Notes: generated by a model not told the origin, from the letters alone. A stretch of 64,000 nt of DNA from Methylomarinovum tepidoasis (GCF_030294985.1 NZ_AP024718.1:1193001-1257000); one strand, 5' to 3'. Shown: positions 1-10,658, counted from the stretch's first letter. Program-made: numbers and translations.

Positions 1-306
1 TTCGGGATAGCTGACTGACTGGATGTCCTCGCGGGAGGGGAAGGGTGGGGCGTGGGGGTGGGAGTGGTAGATGGCGAACAGGGTCTCGCCCCGCTGGCGC
101 ATGGTTTTCATCGCCTGGATCTGGCCGGCGGGGTCCATTTCGAAGTGGCGCTCGGGATCGGTGGCGACATTGGCTACCGGATAGACGCTCACCGGTTTGC
201 CGTCGCGGGCGCCGATGAGGCCGCAGACCTCGTAATCGGGGCGGCTCTGGGCCTGATGCAGCAGGCGGGTGACCAGGGAACGGGGGAGAACGATGGTGTC
301 GGGCAT
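1..306 (-). CDS. JAMM/MPN (M67-type) metalloprotease domain protein, partial
   Basis: This is the N-terminal 102 codons of a gene that runs off the left edge of the window. The sequence shows a Glu in the YEVCGLIG motif near residue 26 and a complete JAMM signature further on: HSH, seven residues, then SxxD. Those residues bind Zn and catalyse isopeptide or peptide cleavage in the M67 family. The ATG at 306 abuts the prmC stop and has an AAAGGAG ribosome binding site seven bases upstream, so it is the last visible gene of the hemA-prfA-prmC unit. Relatives with this architecture often process ThiS/MoaD-like sulfur carriers and sit beside a MoeB/HesA adenylyltransferase. That partner would lie outside the window, so the substrate is inference. 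Confidence 0.8.
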   Translation of the reverse strand, partial: MPDTIVLPRSLVTRLLHQAQSRPDYEVCGLIGARDGKPVSVYPVANVATDPERHFEMDPAGQIQAMKTMRQRGETLFAIYHSHPHAPPFPSREDIQSVSYPE

Positions 307-1143
307 TCAGGGGCTCCTTTGTGCCTCGGTGACTCGGATGTGGCCTTGCAGGTCGGGGTGTCCGCTGATGTTACGGAAACCGGCCTGTTTCAGCAATTCC
401 GCCACCGGCTCGTGCTGGTCGTGGCCGTGTTCCAGCAGCAGCCAGCCGCTGGCGCGCAACACCCGCCGGGCCTGGGGGATCAGGGTGCGGTAGGCGGCGA
501 GGCCGTCGATCCCGGCGACCAGGGCCTGGCGGGGCTCGAAGCGGATTTCCCCCCGCAGATGGGGATCGCCGGCGGGAATGTAGGGCGGATTGCTGACGAT
601 CAGGTCCAGGCTGGCGGTGGCGACCGGAGCGAGCCAGTCGGCCTGGATCAGGGCGATCCGGGCGCCGAGGCGGCGGGCGTTGCGCCGCGCCAGCTGCAGG
701 GCGGTGAAGGAGCGGTCGGTGGCGAGGACGAAGCAGCGGGGGCGTTCCCGCTGCAAAGTGACCGCCAGGGCGCCCGACCCGGTGCCGGCATCGGCCAGCC
801 GCCACTCGGCCTCCGGATGGATGCGATGCAGGGCCCGTTCCACCAGCGACTCGGTTTCCGGACGCGGGATCAGCACCCCGGGACCGACCTCGAAGGTATG
901 GGACCAGAATTCCCGCTGGCCGGTGAGATAGGCTACCGGTTCCCGGTGACGGCGGCGTTCCAGCAGTTCCAGGTAGCGTCGGATCTGTGCTGGTTCCGGT
1001 TCCTGTTCGGGCCAGGCCCGCAGATGGCTGCGCGGCTTCCCCAGGACGTGGGCCAGCAGCACCTCGGCGTCCAGTTCCGGGGTGGGCGAGGCACCCTGCA
1101 GGCGCTGGCGGCCCTGGCGTAGCAGTTCGGCGATGGTGGGCAT
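307..1143 (-). CDS. prmC: Peptide chain release factor N5-glutamine methyltransferase
   Basis: PrmC (HemK) uses S-adenosylmethionine to methylate the Gln of the GGQ motif in release factors RF1 and RF2, which raises termination efficiency. The 278-residue protein shows the SAM-binding motif DAGTGSGALAV around residue 118 and the family's catalytic NPPY tetrad at residues 185-188. An N-terminal helical substrate-binding region precedes the Rossmann methyltransferase fold. Its ATG overlaps the prfA stop codon by one base (ATGA), so it is translationally coupled to the gene for its own substrate. Length and order match the usual gammaproteobacterial hemA-prfA-prmC cluster. Confidence 0.96.
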   Translation of the reverse strand: MPTIAELLRQGRQRLQGASPTPELDAEVLLAHVLGKPRSHLRAWPEQEPEPAQIRRYLELLERRRHREPVAYLTGQREFWSHTFEVGPGVLIPRPETESLVERALHRIHPEAEWRLADAGTGSGALAVTLQRERPRCFVLATDRSFTALQLARRNARRLGARIALIQADWLAPVATASLDLIVSNPPYIPAGDPHLRGEIRFEPRQALVAGIDGLAAYRTLIPQARRVLRASGWLLLEHGHDQHEPVAELLKQAGFRNISGHPDLQGHIRVTEAQRSP

Positions 1144-2225
1144 CAGGCAAAGGTTTCCGCCAGCAGTTCGGCCTGGTGGTGCTGAAGCAAGGGTTCGATC
1201 AGTTCGTCGAGGTTGCCTTCGAGAATCTCGTCGAGCTTGTACAGCGTCAGGTTGATGCGGTGATCGGTGACCCGGCCCTGGGGGAAATTGTAGGTGCGGA
1301 TGCGTTCGGAACGGTCGCCTGAGCCTACCTGGAGCCGGCGAGAGCGGGCCTGTTCGGCCTGCTGCCTAGCCTGTTCCGCCGCCAGCAGGCGGGCCTGGAG
1401 CAAAGCCATGGCCTTGGCCTTGTTCTTGTGCTGGGAGCGCTCGTCCTGACATTCGACCACGATGCCGGTGGGCAGATGGGTGATGCGCACCGCCGAGTCG
1501 GTGGTGTTGACGTGCTGGCCGCCGGCGCCGGAGGAACGGAAGGTGTCGATGCGCAGCTCTGCCGGGTTGATTTCCACTTCGTCCACCGCCTCCACTTCCG
1601 GCAGCACGGCCACGGTGCAGGCGGAGGTGTGGATGCGTCCCTGGGATTCGGTTTCCGGGACCCGCTGGACCCGGTGGGTCCCGGCCTCGAACTTGAGGCG
1701 GCCGTAGACGTCCGGTCCGGAAATTTTGAGGATGACTTCCTTGTAGCCCCCCAGTTCCCCGGGGCTTTCGCCGATGATTTCCACCTTCCAGCCGCGCTTT
1801 TCCGCGTAGCGGCTGTACATACGCAGAAGATCGCCGGCGAACAGGGCCGCCTCGGCGCCGCCGGTGCCGGCGCGGATCTCCAGAAACACGCTGCGCCGGT
1901 CGTGGGGATCCTTGGGCAGCAGCAGAATCCGCAGTTCCTGCTCCAGGGTGGCCAGGCGGGCTTTGGCGGTGGCGATTTCCTCCCGCGCCAGTTCCTTCAG
2001 TTCCGCATCACCTTCCATCAGCAGGGCTTCGGCCTCGGCCAGGGCGGCGGCGGTCTGCTGGTAATCGCGATAGGTGGCGATCAGGGGTTCGAGCTGGGCG
2101 TATTCCTGGCTCAGTTCACGGAAGCGCCGGGTGTCGGCCTGCACTTCCGGCAGGCTGAGGAGGGTGGTGATCTCCTCGAAGCGGTCGCTGAGCTGGTCGA
2201 GGCGGGTGCGGATGGAATCTTGCAT
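1143..2225 (-). CDS. prfA: Peptide chain release factor 1 (RF1)
   Basis: RF1 reads UAA and UAG stop codons in the ribosomal A site and triggers peptidyl-tRNA hydrolysis. The 360-residue protein has the normal family length. The PxT stop-codon recognition motif (P190-E-T192) marks it as RF1 rather than RF2, which carries SPF there. The universal GGQ is at residues 235-237 inside the conserved [10 protein letters not shown] block. Its ATG overlaps the hemA stop and its own stop overlaps the prmC start, both as ATGA. This forms a tight hemA-prfA-prmC unit read from the promoter upstream of hemA. Confidence 0.97.
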   Translation of the reverse strand: MQDSIRTRLDQLSDRFEEITTLLSLPEVQADTRRFRELSQEYAQLEPLIATYRDYQQTAAALAEAEALLMEGDAELKELAREEIATAKARLATLEQELRILLLPKDPHDRRSVFLEIRAGTGGAEAALFAGDLLRMYSRYAEKRGWKVEIIGESPGELGGYKEVILKISGPDVYGRLKFEAGTHRVQRVPETESQGRIHTSACTVAVLPEVEAVDEVEINPAELRIDTFRSSGAGGQHVNTTDSAVRITHLPTGIVVECQDERSQHKNKAKAMALLQARLLAAEQARQQAEQARSRRLQVGSGDRSERIRTYNFPQGRVTDHRINLTLYKLDEILEGNLDELIEPLLQHHQAELLAETFA

Positions 2226-3475
2226 CAGGTGAGCTTGAACAGTTCACGGGCCGCGGCGATGAGATCGTGACGTTCGTGACTGCCGGCCTGCTTGAGTTGG
2301 ACGCTGGGGGTGTGGAGGAGTTTCTGGGTCAGGGTGTGGGCCAGCAGTTCCAGGGCTTCCTCGGGAGAGGCGCCCTGCTGCAAGGCCCGGCGGGCCCGCT
2401 CCAGGGCCGCCTGTTTGTGCCCCTCGGCCTGGCGGCGCAGGGCGCGGATGGTGTCGCCGGCGCCCTGGGCCCGGAGCCAGGCGAGAAAGTGCTCCACCTC
2501 CATGTCGATGATTTCCTCGGCCTGCAGGGCGGCCTCGCGGCGGGCCTGGCGGTTCTCCTCGACGATGTCTTTGAGATCGTCCACGGTATAGAGATAGACG
2601 TCGTCGAGGATCTCCACTTCGGGCTCGATGTCGCGGGGCACCGCCAGATCGACCATGAAGATGGGTTTGTGGCGGCGTCTTTTGACCGCCCGCTCGATCG
2701 CTCCCTTGCCGAGGATCGGCAGCTGGCTGGCGGTGGAGGAAACCACGATGTCTCCTTCGTGCAGATGGGCCGGCAGCTCCCGCAGGGCGATGGCGTAACC
2801 GCCGAACTGGGCGGCCAGCGCATGGGCCTTGTCGAAGGTGCGGTTGGCGACGATGATGCGGCCGATACCCTGCTGGTGCAGGTGGCGGGCGGTCAGTTCG
2901 ATGGTTTCCCCGGCGCCGATCAGCAGGGCGGTCTGCTCCCCCAGATCGTCGAAGATCTGCCGGGCCAGCCGCACCGCGGCGAAGGCAACGGAGATGGGGC
3001 TGGCGCCGATGGCGGTGTCGGTGCGCACCTTTTTGGCGGCGCTGAAGGTGTGCTGGAACAGCCGGCTGAGGATCTTGCCCAGGGCACCGGCCTGACGGGC
3101 GGCCTGATAGGCGTCCTTCATCTGTCCCAGGATCTGCGGTTCGCCCAGGACCATCGAGTCGAGTCCGCAGGCGACCCGGAACAGGTGGCGGATGGTGGCG
3201 GCGTCGGTGTGGACGTACAGATAAGGCTCGAAGGCCTCGGGTTCGATCTGCTGGGTTTCGGCGAGCCAGTTCACCAGGAGTTTGGGATCGGGGCGATCGG
3301 TGCGGCAATAGACTTCGGTGCGGTTACAGGTGGAAAGCAACGCCGCCTCCTGAACGCCCGGCAGCCTCAGCAGGGCAGGCAGCAGTTCGGTGGCGCGCTC
3401 GCCGGGAAAGGCGAGGCGTTCGCGCACCGCCACCGGCGCCGTGGTATGGTTGAGTCCTAGGGCAAGCAGCGTCAT
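2225..3475 (-). CDS. hemA: Glutamyl-tRNA reductase
   Basis: HemA reduces glutamyl-tRNA(Glu) with NADPH to glutamate-1-semialdehyde, the first committed step of C5-pathway tetrapyrrole (heme, siroheme) synthesis. The 416-residue protein carries the nucleophilic Cys50 in the STCNRTE motif. A Rossmann NADPH domain follows, with a GAGET motif near the middle, and then a C-terminal helical dimerisation domain. Length is standard. It is the promoter-proximal gene of the hemA-prfA-prmC-JAMM unit. A divergent lipoprotein gene begins 118 bases away, so the two share an AT-rich promoter region that stands out against the GC-rich surroundings. Confidence 0.97.
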   Translation of the reverse strand: MTLLALGLNHTTAPVAVRERLAFPGERATELLPALLRLPGVQEAALLSTCNRTEVYCRTDRPDPKLLVNWLAETQQIEPEAFEPYLYVHTDAATIRHLFRVACGLDSMVLGEPQILGQMKDAYQAARQAGALGKILSRLFQHTFSAAKKVRTDTAIGASPISVAFAAVRLARQIFDDLGEQTALLIGAGETIELTARHLHQQGIGRIIVANRTFDKAHALAAQFGGYAIALRELPAHLHEGDIVVSSTASQLPILGKGAIERAVKRRRHKPIFMVDLAVPRDIEPEVEILDDVYLYTVDDLKDIVEENRQARREAALQAEEIIDMEVEHFLAWLRAQGAGDTIRALRRQAEGHKQAALERARRALQQGASPEEALELLAHTLTQKLLHTPSVQLKQAGSHERHDLIAAARELFKLT

Positions 3476-3508
3476 GGGATGAAACGATCCAGGATAAGAT
3501 TATTCTGC

Positions 3509-3537
3509 ATTGTAAAAACAAAATATAATTAAACCAA
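3509..3537 (-). promoter_or_regulatory. Sigma-70-type promoter for hemA-prfA-prmC
   Basis: On the minus strand, TTGGTT (complement of 3532-3537) is followed by exactly 17 bases and TACAAT (complement of 3509-3514). The predicted start near 3502 leaves a leader of about 27 nt before the hemA ATG. It is the best sigma-70 match in the hemA/TPR intergenic region. Confidence 0.5.
3524..3529 (+). promoter_or_regulatory. Possible -10 element for the TPR-lolB-ispE unit
   Basis: A perfect TATAAT lies on the plus strand 65 bases before the TPR gene start. No good -35 hexamer is seen at the usual spacing (TATTCT at 17 bases), so the call rests on the -10 alone. It overlaps the spacer of the divergent hemA promoter, so the two promoters could not be occupied together. 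Confidence 0.3.
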
Positions 3538-3553
3538 CCGTTCGCCCCGTTCC

Positions 3554-3573
3554 TGCGGGCGGACCCGCCCGCA
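3554..3573 (+). repeat. GC-rich inverted repeat in the TPR-gene leader
   Basis: TGCGGGCGG and CCGCCCGCA are perfect reverse complements separated by two bases. They sit eight bases before the AAGGAAG ribosome binding site of the lipoprotein gene. In RNA this gives roughly an 8-bp hairpin with a four-base loop. No T-run follows, so it does not look like a terminator. It may affect translation or message stability. Confidence 0.5.
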
Positions 3574-3593
3574 TCAGGATAAGGAAGCTGTCC

Positions 3594-5324
3594 GTGATCA
3601 TACGCCTCGTTTCCCTTTTTGTTGTCGTTCTCATGTTTTCCGGCTGTCAGGCGCTCAAACGCGAAACCTCACCGCCGGTCTTCGCCGAGCCGATTCTGGA
3701 GATCAAGCACGTCGATAAGGCTTCCGCCATCAAAGGCGACATTCTCTACGCCCTGTTGGCGGCGGAACTGGCGGGCCGGCGGGGCGATTATCCGCTGGCC
3801 CTGAAGCTTTACCTGCAGGTGCTGGACAAAGTTCCCGATCCCCGGGTCGCCGAACGCGCCACCCGCATCGCCCTGTATCTGAAGCAATACGACAAGGCGG
3901 CCGAAGCGGTCAAGCGCTGGCTGCAACAGGCGCCCGATTCCCCGGACGCCCATGAGATGGCGTTGCTATTGGCGCTGCGTCAGGGGGAGACCGATGCGGC
4001 CGCAGCCCATTTCATCCGCCTCCTGACCCTGACCCCGCCGTCCCGGCGCACCGAGGTCCTGATGGAAATCCTCCGTTTCATGGACCGCAACGTGGACAAA
4101 GAGGTGGCGGCGGCGGTGATGGCCCAGGTGAGCCGGCATTTCGCCGACTCTCCGGAAGTCCTGTACGCCCATGCGATGCTGGCGCTGCGCCAGGGGGACG
4201 TCCGCGAGGCTCTGGCGCAGGTGAGCCGGGCGGTGAAACTGCAACCGGAGTCGGCCCGCCTGAGGCTGTTGCAAAGCCAGCTCCTGACCCGGCTCGGGGA
4301 ATCCGACAAGGCCCGGCGGATATTGCAAGACTTGGTGCGCGAGCATCCCGACGACCTGCAATTGCGCCTGCTTTATGCCCAATTGCTGTTGAAACTCAAG
4401 GATTTCGAGGCGGCCGAGACGGAACTGAAACGGATCCTCAAACGTGATCCGGACTATCCCGACGCCCTCTACGCCTATGCCCTGGTGAATCTGCAGCAGG
4501 GCAGGGACAAGGTCGCGGAGAAGACGCTGCGGCGCCTGCTCAAGCAGCCCAAGTGGCGCGCCGAAGCCTATTACTATCTGGGGCGGATCGCCTTGCGGCA
4601 CCACCGCTACCAGGAGGCGCTGGCCTGGTTCGACAAGGTCGAGAACGGCAAGCTCGGCTTCGATGCCCGCATCAACGCCGTGATGGCCCTGGCCAGGTTG
4701 AAGCGAATCGACGAGGCCTTGCGACGTATCGAAACCCTGTACGACCGCTATCCCAATTTCCGCCTGCAGCTGCATCTGCTCAAGGCGGAAATTCTGACTC
4801 AGGCCCGGGGGCTGCAGGCCGCCTTCGACGCCCTCACCCAGGCTTTGGCGGATTTCCCTGCCCACCCCGATCTGCTCTACGCCCGTGCCCTGGTGGCCGA
4901 ACAGATGGGAAAACCCCACCAGGTCATCGCCGACCTGCAGGCAGCGCTGGAGAAGAAGCCTGACGACCCCAACTTGCTCAACGCCCTGGGCTACACCCTG
5001 CTGGAATATCAGGGACCGCTCGACGAGGCCAGAACCTATCTGGAGAAGGCCATCCGCCTCAAACCCGACGATCCCGCCGTCCTCGACAGCTATGGCTGGT
5101 TGCAGTACAAGCTGGGTCATTATTCCCAGGCGCTGGAATACCTGCAGCGCGCCTATGCCGCCAATCCGGACCCGGAGATCGCCTATCATCTGGGTGAGGT
5201 CTACTGGGCCTTGGGACAACATGACCAGGCCCGGAAGGTATGGCGGAAAGCGCTCGCTGACGCAGGCGACGATCCGCGGGTGGCCAGGTTCCGCAAACGG
5301 GTGGCGGACCGCTTGGCGCCGTGA
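3594..5324 (+). CDS. Tetratricopeptide-repeat lipoprotein
   Basis: A 576-residue protein starts at GTG 3594 behind an AAGGAAG ribosome binding site. It opens with a short lipoprotein signal ending in FSGC, so Cys18 is the likely lipidated residue and the protein should be anchored to a membrane facing the periplasm. The rest is almost entirely TPR-like helical repeats, with recurrent patterns of the type A-L-x(3)-P and L-G-x(2)-Y in every third of the chain. These repeats normally scaffold protein-protein contacts. A similar large TPR gene is found between hemA and lolB in Pseudomonas, so the position is conserved. The specific function is unknown to me. The stop overlaps the lolB start (GTGA). 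Confidence 0.85.
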   Translation: MIIRLVSLFVVVLMFSGCQALKRETSPPVFAEPILEIKHVDKASAIKGDILYALLAAELAGRRGDYPLALKLYLQVLDKVPDPRVAERATRIALYLKQYDKAAEAVKRWLQQAPDSPDAHEMALLLALRQGETDAAAAHFIRLLTLTPPSRRTEVLMEILRFMDRNVDKEVAAAVMAQVSRHFADSPEVLYAHAMLALRQGDVREALAQVSRAVKLQPESARLRLLQSQLLTRLGESDKARRILQDLVREHPDDLQLRLLYAQLLLKLKDFEAAETELKRILKRDPDYPDALYAYALVNLQQGRDKVAEKTLRRLLKQPKWRAEAYYYLGRIALRHHRYQEALAWFDKVENGKLGFDARINAVMALARLKRIDEALRRIETLYDRYPNFRLQLHLLKAEILTQARGLQAAFDALTQALADFPAHPDLLYARALVAEQMGKPHQVIADLQAALEKKPDDPNLLNALGYTLLEYQGPLDEARTYLEKAIRLKPDDPAVLDSYGWLQYKLGHYSQALEYLQRAYAANPDPEIAYHLGEVYWALGQHDQARKVWRKALADAGDDPRVARFRKRVADRLAP

Positions 5325-5920
5325 GCCGCATTCCGCTGTTGTTGCTGCTGTTGGCGCTGGCGGGTTGCGCCGCTTGGCGCAAACCCCCTTTGCCCGCTGC
5401 AGGCGAGGCCGAGCGCCGCTGGCGTTCCGGGCTGATCGAGCGCCCCTGGCAGCTGCAGGGGCGCATCGGCGTCAGCGGTGGCCGGGACAGCTGGCACGGC
5501 CACCTGCGCTGGGAACACGGGCAGGGGTTGGACCGTCTGGTTCTGAGTGGTCCCTTCGGCCAGGGTGGGGTGGTGGTCGAGGTGGGTTCCGGCTGGATCC
5601 GGCTGCGCTATCCTGATGGCCGGATACTGGAATCGGCCGAACCCGACCGCTTGCTGCGCCAGGTGCTGGGCGTCGTCGTGCCGCTGGCGGCGTTGCGCTA
5701 CTGGGTCCTGGGGTTGACGGCGCCCGGCCCGGCAGCTGTCGAGCACGATCTGGCCGGGCGGCTGCAACGGCTGCGGCAGCAGGGTTGGGAGGTCGGCTAT
5801 TTGGCCTACGGGGCCGTCGCCGCAGGAGCGTTGCCGACGAAACTGCAATTGCTGGGGCCTGACGGGGTGCGTGTGAAATTGTTGATCGATCGCTGGGAAA
5901 TCGACCGTGACCGAACTTGA
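5321..5920 (+). CDS. lolB: Outer-membrane lipoprotein receptor LolB
   Basis: LolB accepts lipoproteins from periplasmic LolA and inserts them into the inner leaflet of the outer membrane. The 199-residue product begins at GTG 5321, overlapping the preceding stop by four bases. It has a signal peptide with the lipobox LAGC, making Cys16 the lipidated residue. The mature part shows the family's WQLQGRIGVSGG-like beta strand near residue 45 and a characteristic late segment with KLQLLG and RWEID. Its place between the TPR lipoprotein and ispE matches many gammaproteobacteria. Sequence conservation in LolB is low, so position carries part of the call. Confidence 0.9.
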   Translation: MSRIPLLLLLLALAGCAAWRKPPLPAAGEAERRWRSGLIERPWQLQGRIGVSGGRDSWHGHLRWEHGQGLDRLVLSGPFGQGGVVVEVGSGWIRLRYPDGRILESAEPDRLLRQVLGVVVPLAALRYWVLGLTAPGPAAVEHDLAGRLQRLRQQGWEVGYLAYGAVAAGALPTKLQLLGPDGVRVKLLIDRWEIDRDRT

Positions 5921-6755
5921 AAACTGGCCGGCTCCTGCCAAGTTGAACCTGATGCTGCGGATCGTCGGCCGCCGGCCCGACGGTTACCACCTGCTGCAGA
6001 CGGTGTTCCAGTTCGTCGATTGGGCCGACACCCTGCACTTTCGCTGGCGTGACGACGATCAGGTGGTGCTGGCGACACCGTTGCCGGGGGTGTCCCCGGA
6101 TCGTGATCTGACCGTGCGCGCCGCCCGGGCGCTGCAGCGCCTGACCGGCGTGCGGCGCGGGGTGGAGATACGCTTGGACAAGCGTCTGCCCATGGGCGGC
6201 GGGCTGGGGGGCGGCAGCTCCGATGCGGCCACGGTGCTGGTGGCGCTCAACGCCCTGTGGGGGCTGGGGCTGAGTGAGACGGCGTTGCTGGAAGTGGGGG
6301 TCAGGCTCGGTGCCGACGTGCCGGTTTTCATCAAAGGGGTGGCGGCCTGGGCCGAAGGGGTCGGCGAGCGGCTGACGCCGGTGGAACCTCCCCAACCCTG
6401 GTACGTGATCCTCGTCCCTCCCTGCGAGGTGGCGACAGCGGCGGTGTTCGGGGCGGAGGATTTGACAAGAAACAGCCCGCCTGCCACAATATCCGACTTT
6501 CTCGCCGGGCTGTGTGGCAACGACTGCCTGCCGGTCGTGCGGCGGCTGTATCCCCAGGTGGATGCGGCGCTGGCCGACTTGGCGCGCCATGGCAGGCCCC
6601 GTCTGACGGGTACCGGCGCCTGTGTGTACGCGGCGTTTCCGGACCGTGACCGGGCGGAAGCGGCGGCTGCAGCGCTGGCGCGGCGTTGGCGGGTCCAGGT
6701 CGCCCGTGGCTTGAATCGCTCGCCGTTGCTCGACAAACTGGCACAGTTGCAATGA
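5907..6755 (+). CDS. ispE: 4-diphosphocytidyl-2-C-methyl-D-erythritol kinase
   Basis: IspE phosphorylates the 2-hydroxyl of CDP-methylerythritol with ATP in the MEP isoprenoid pathway. The 282-residue protein has the GHMP-kinase signatures. These are an N-terminal PAKLNL substrate motif, the glycine-rich ATP loop [14 protein letters not shown] near residue 95, and a late GTGACVYA loop. The GTG at 5907 gives the expected N-terminus and overlaps lolB by 14 bases. The gene ends only nine bases before tRNA-Gln, so the tRNA is probably processed from the same transcript. Confidence 0.95.
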   Translation: MTELENWPAPAKLNLMLRIVGRRPDGYHLLQTVFQFVDWADTLHFRWRDDDQVVLATPLPGVSPDRDLTVRAARALQRLTGVRRGVEIRLDKRLPMGGGLGGGSSDAATVLVALNALWGLGLSETALLEVGVRLGADVPVFIKGVAAWAEGVGERLTPVEPPQPWYVILVPPCEVATAAVFGAEDLTRNSPPATISDFLAGLCGNDCLPVVRRLYPQVDAALADLARHGRPRLTGTGACVYAAFPDRDRAEAAAAALARRWRVQVARGLNRSPLLDKLAQLQ

Positions 6756-6764
6756 AAGATCCAA

Positions 6765-6839
6765 TGGGGCGTCGCCAAGCGGTAAGGCACGGGGTTTTGA
6801 TCCCCGCATTCCCAGGTTCGAATCCTGGCGCCCCAGCCA
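6765..6839 (+). tRNA. tRNA-Gln (UUG)
   Basis: A 75-nt cloverleaf has acceptor stem TGGGGCG paired with CGCCCCA, discriminator G6836 and an encoded CCA (6837-6839). The anticodon loop TTTTGAT gives anticodon UUG. The T arm holds GGTTCGAAT. It lies between ispE and prs, as in many gammaproteobacteria. Confidence 0.97.
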
Positions 6840-6883
6840 ATCCTGTCCATTCATCCCGCAATGCATCCGGCAGAGGTGGCGCT

Positions 6884-7834
6884 ATGGGCGATGCCAGTTT
6901 CATGGTTTTTTCCGGCAACGCCAACCGGCCTCTGGCGCAGAACATCGTCGACCGGCTCGGTATGCGGTTGGGGCTGGCGTCGGTGGGGCGTTTCAGTGAC
7001 GGCGAGATCGCGGTCGAGATCGAGGAGCACGTCCGCGGGCGGGAGATCTTCGTCATCCAGTCCACCCACATGCCCCATGACAACCTCATGGAGCTGTTGA
7101 TCATCGTCGACGCCCTGCGGCGGGCCTCGGCAGGGACGATTACGGCGGTGATCCCCTATCTAGGCTATGCCCGCCAGGACCGGCGACCGCGTTCGGCGCG
7201 GGTGCCGATCACCGCCAAGCTGGTGGCGAAGATGATTTCCGCCGCCGGGGTGGATCGGCTGTTGACCGTGGATCTGCATGCCGACCAGGTGCAGGGTTTC
7301 TTCGATATTCCGGTGGACAACGTTTACGCCTCGCCTCTGCTTCTGGGCGACATCTGGCGGCAGAAGTACGACAACCAGATCGTGGTGTCGCCGGACGTGG
7401 GCGGTGTGGTCCGAGCCCGGGCGCTGGCCAAGCGTCTGGGAGACGCGGAGCTGGCCATCATCGACAAGCGCCGTCCCAAGGCCAACGAGGCCCAGGTGAT
7501 GAACATCATCGGCGAGGTCGAAGGGCGGACCTGCATTCTGGTGGACGATCTGGTGGATACCGCCGGCACCTTGTGCCAGGCGGCGGCCGCGCTCAAGGCC
7601 CAAGGGGCCGTGCGGGTGGTTGCCTATTGCACCCATCCGGTGCTGTCGGGGCCGGCGGTGGACAACATCGGCGCTTCGCAGCTTGACGAGCTGGTGGTTA
7701 CCGATACCATTCCGTTGCGCCGCGAGGCGGCGGCGTGCCCCAAGATCCGGCAACTGAGCGTGGCGGACATGTTGGCCGAAACCGTCCGGCGCATTGCGGT
7801 TGGCGAGTCGGTCAGTTCTTTGTATGTAGATTAA
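6884..7834 (+). CDS. prs: Ribose-phosphate pyrophosphokinase
   Basis: Prs transfers pyrophosphate from ATP to ribose 5-phosphate, making PRPP for purine, pyrimidine, histidine, tryptophan and NAD synthesis. The chosen ATG at 6884 has AGAGGTGG upstream and gives 316 residues, the normal size. Longer in-frame extensions would run back through the tRNA and are rejected. Visible motifs are the N-terminal [10 protein letters not shown] stretch, the YARQDR flexible-loop motif near residue 100 and the PRPP-binding loop [11 protein letters not shown] near residue 223. It is followed after 19 bases by rplY. Confidence 0.97.
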   Translation: MGDASFMVFSGNANRPLAQNIVDRLGMRLGLASVGRFSDGEIAVEIEEHVRGREIFVIQSTHMPHDNLMELLIIVDALRRASAGTITAVIPYLGYARQDRRPRSARVPITAKLVAKMISAAGVDRLLTVDLHADQVQGFFDIPVDNVYASPLLLGDIWRQKYDNQIVVSPDVGGVVRARALAKRLGDAELAIIDKRRPKANEAQVMNIIGEVEGRTCILVDDLVDTAGTLCQAAAALKAQGAVRVVAYCTHPVLSGPAVDNIGASQLDELVVTDTIPLRREAAACPKIRQLSVADMLAETVRRIAVGESVSSLYVD

Positions 7835-7853
7835 GTTTTTGGGAGCGACAAAG

Positions 7854-8483
7854 ATGGAAGCGAGTTTCGAGTTCGAGGCGGAAGTCAGGTCAGAGACCGG
7901 TACCCGGGTGGCCCGCCGGTTGCGGCGTGAGCTGAAGATTCCCGCAGTGTTGTATGGCGGCGAGGAGCAGCCGCTGCCGCTGGTGTTGTCCAAACCGCAG
8001 GTGGACAAGAACCTGGAACAGGAAGCGGTGTATTCCCACATCCTGACCCTGAAAATTCCAGGCCAGGCGCCGGTGCAGGCGATTTTGAAGGAAGTTCAGC
8101 GGCATCCGAGCAAGGAAGCGGTGCTGCATCTGGACTTCCAGCGCGTCTATGCAGACGAGGAGATTCGGGTTCACGTGCCGCTGCATTTCGTCAACGAAGA
8201 CACCTCCGTCGGTGTGAAGAAGGGCGGCATCGTCAATCACCATATGGTGGAAGTGGAAATCGCCTGTCTGCCCGGTCAGCTGCCTGAGTTCATCGAAGTG
8301 GATTTGGCGAATCTGGATGTCGGCGAATCCATCCACTTGTCCGAATTGAAACTGCCGGAAGGGGCCAAAGTGGTCGAGCTGCTGCACGGTGCCGACGCGC
8401 CGGTCGTCACCATTTTGCCGCCGCGGGTCGAAACCGAAACCGGGGAGAGCGGCGAAGGCGAAGAAGCCGCGGGTGAAGCCTGA
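7854..8483 (+). CDS. rplY: 50S ribosomal protein L25 (CTC/TL5 long form)
   Basis: L25 binds 5S rRNA in the large subunit. The 209-residue length shows the two-domain CTC form: an N-terminal L25 beta-barrel (from FEFEAEVRSETGT) followed by a C-terminal TL5 domain ending in an acidic Glu/Gly-rich tail. E. coli has only the first domain, about 94 residues. The ATG at 7854 is preceded by GGGAG at proper distance. An upstream in-frame TTG at 7839 is not supported. It sits between prs and pth in the conserved prs-rplY-pth order and ends two bases before pth. Confidence 0.95.
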   Translation: MEASFEFEAEVRSETGTRVARRLRRELKIPAVLYGGEEQPLPLVLSKPQVDKNLEQEAVYSHILTLKIPGQAPVQAILKEVQRHPSKEAVLHLDFQRVYADEEIRVHVPLHFVNEDTSVGVKKGGIVNHHMVEVEIACLPGQLPEFIEVDLANLDVGESIHLSELKLPEGAKVVELLHGADAPVVTILPPRVETETGESGEGEEAAGEA

Positions 8484-8485
8484 GC

Positions 8486-9064
8486 TTGACCGAAGTCACC
8501 CTGATTGCGGGGTTGGGAAACCCCGGCAGGCAATACGAAAGAACCCGGCACAATGCCGGGTTCTGGTTTGTGGACGAGGTGGCGCGGCGCGAAGGGGCGG
8601 TTCTGCGCTGGGAGGCGCGCTTCGGCGGTTGGCTGGGGCAATTCTTTCACCGCGGCGAGGCGGTGCGTCTGTTCAAGCCGGGCCAATTCATGAACCGCAG
8701 CGGTGGACCGGTCGCGGCGGTGTGCCGCTATTTCGGTATCGAGGCACCGCAGCTGCTGGTCGCCCATGATGAGCTGGATTTCCCCGCCGGCGAGGTGCGC
8801 CTCAAGGTAGACGGCGGTCACGGCGGGCATAACGGTCTCCGCAGCATCGTGCAGCATCTGGGGCGGCGTGACTTCGTGCGGCTGCGAATCGGCATCGGCC
8901 GGCCCCGGCACGGCTCGGTCACCGACTACGTGCTAGGGAGGCCCGCCGCTGAAGAGCTGGCGGCGATCACGGCGGCCATTTCACGGGCGGCGGACTGTCT
9001 GCCGCTGCTGCTCGATGAAGGGGTCGAGAAGGCCATGAACCGTCTTCATGCGCAAACGGCGTAG
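8486..9064 (+). CDS. pth: Peptidyl-tRNA hydrolase
   Basis: Pth releases tRNA from prematurely dissociated peptidyl-tRNAs, an essential recycling step. The 192-residue protein has LIAGLGNPG at the start and the catalytic His in RTRHNAGF near residue 22. FMNRSGGPV, the DELDFPAG block with the catalytic Asp, and GGHGGHNGLRSI follow. No ATG fits the conserved N-terminus, so the start is a TTG at 8486, two bases after the rplY stop. No strong ribosome binding site is visible, so coupling to rplY translation is likely. A promoter for the tRNA-tuf unit follows. Confidence 0.95.
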   Translation: MTEVTLIAGLGNPGRQYERTRHNAGFWFVDEVARREGAVLRWEARFGGWLGQFFHRGEAVRLFKPGQFMNRSGGPVAAVCRYFGIEAPQLLVAHDELDFPAGEVRLKVDGGHGGHNGLRSIVQHLGRRDFVRLRIGIGRPRHGSVTDYVLGRPAAEELAAITAAISRAADCLPLLLDEGVEKAMNRLHAQTA

Positions 9065-9082
9065 AAATTCGGCCCCAAAGGG

Positions 9083-9111
9083 TTGACAGCTGCGGGAGGA
9101 TCGGAAACAAT
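9083..9111 (+). promoter_or_regulatory. Promoter of the tRNA-tuf-secE region
   Basis: A perfect TTGACA (9083-9088) is followed by 17 bases and AACAAT (9106-9111). Next comes a GC-rich discriminator (GCGCTC), as is typical of stringently controlled stable-RNA promoters. The predicted start is about ten bases before tRNA-Tyr at 9129. Confidence 0.6.
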
Positions 9112-9128
9112 AATGCGCTCTTTAGTCG

Positions 9129-9213
9129 GGAGGGGTTCCCGAGCGGTCAAAGGGACCAGACTGTAAATCTGGCGGCTTCGCCTTCGGAGGTTCGAATCCT
9201 CCCCCCTCCACCA
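9129..9213 (+). tRNA. tRNA-Tyr (GUA)
   Basis: This is an 85-nt tRNA with a long variable arm. The acceptor stem is GGAGGGG with CCCCTCC, the discriminator is A9210 and CCA is encoded. The anticodon loop CTGTAAA gives GUA. It is the first of three tRNAs ahead of tuf, as in the enterobacterial tRNA-tufB operon. Confidence 0.97.
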
Positions 9214-9230
9214 GATTTGGGAAGGTTTGT

Positions 9231-9304
<74 letters not shown>

Positions 9305-9327
9305 AAATGCGGGATTTGAGTTTCACA

Positions 9328-9403
<76 letters not shown>

Positions 9404-9451
9404 TTTTTTTATCGATGCCATCGTAAAGAATCTAAAGAGGATCGAGTTCTC

Positions 9452-10645
<1,194 letters not shown>

Positions 10646-10658
10646 TTGTTAGCACACA

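Noticed and set aside
6686..6883. N-terminal extension of prs through tRNA-Gln
   Set aside because: It would translate the tRNA and the end of ispE. The ATG at 6884 has a ribosome binding site and gives the normal length.
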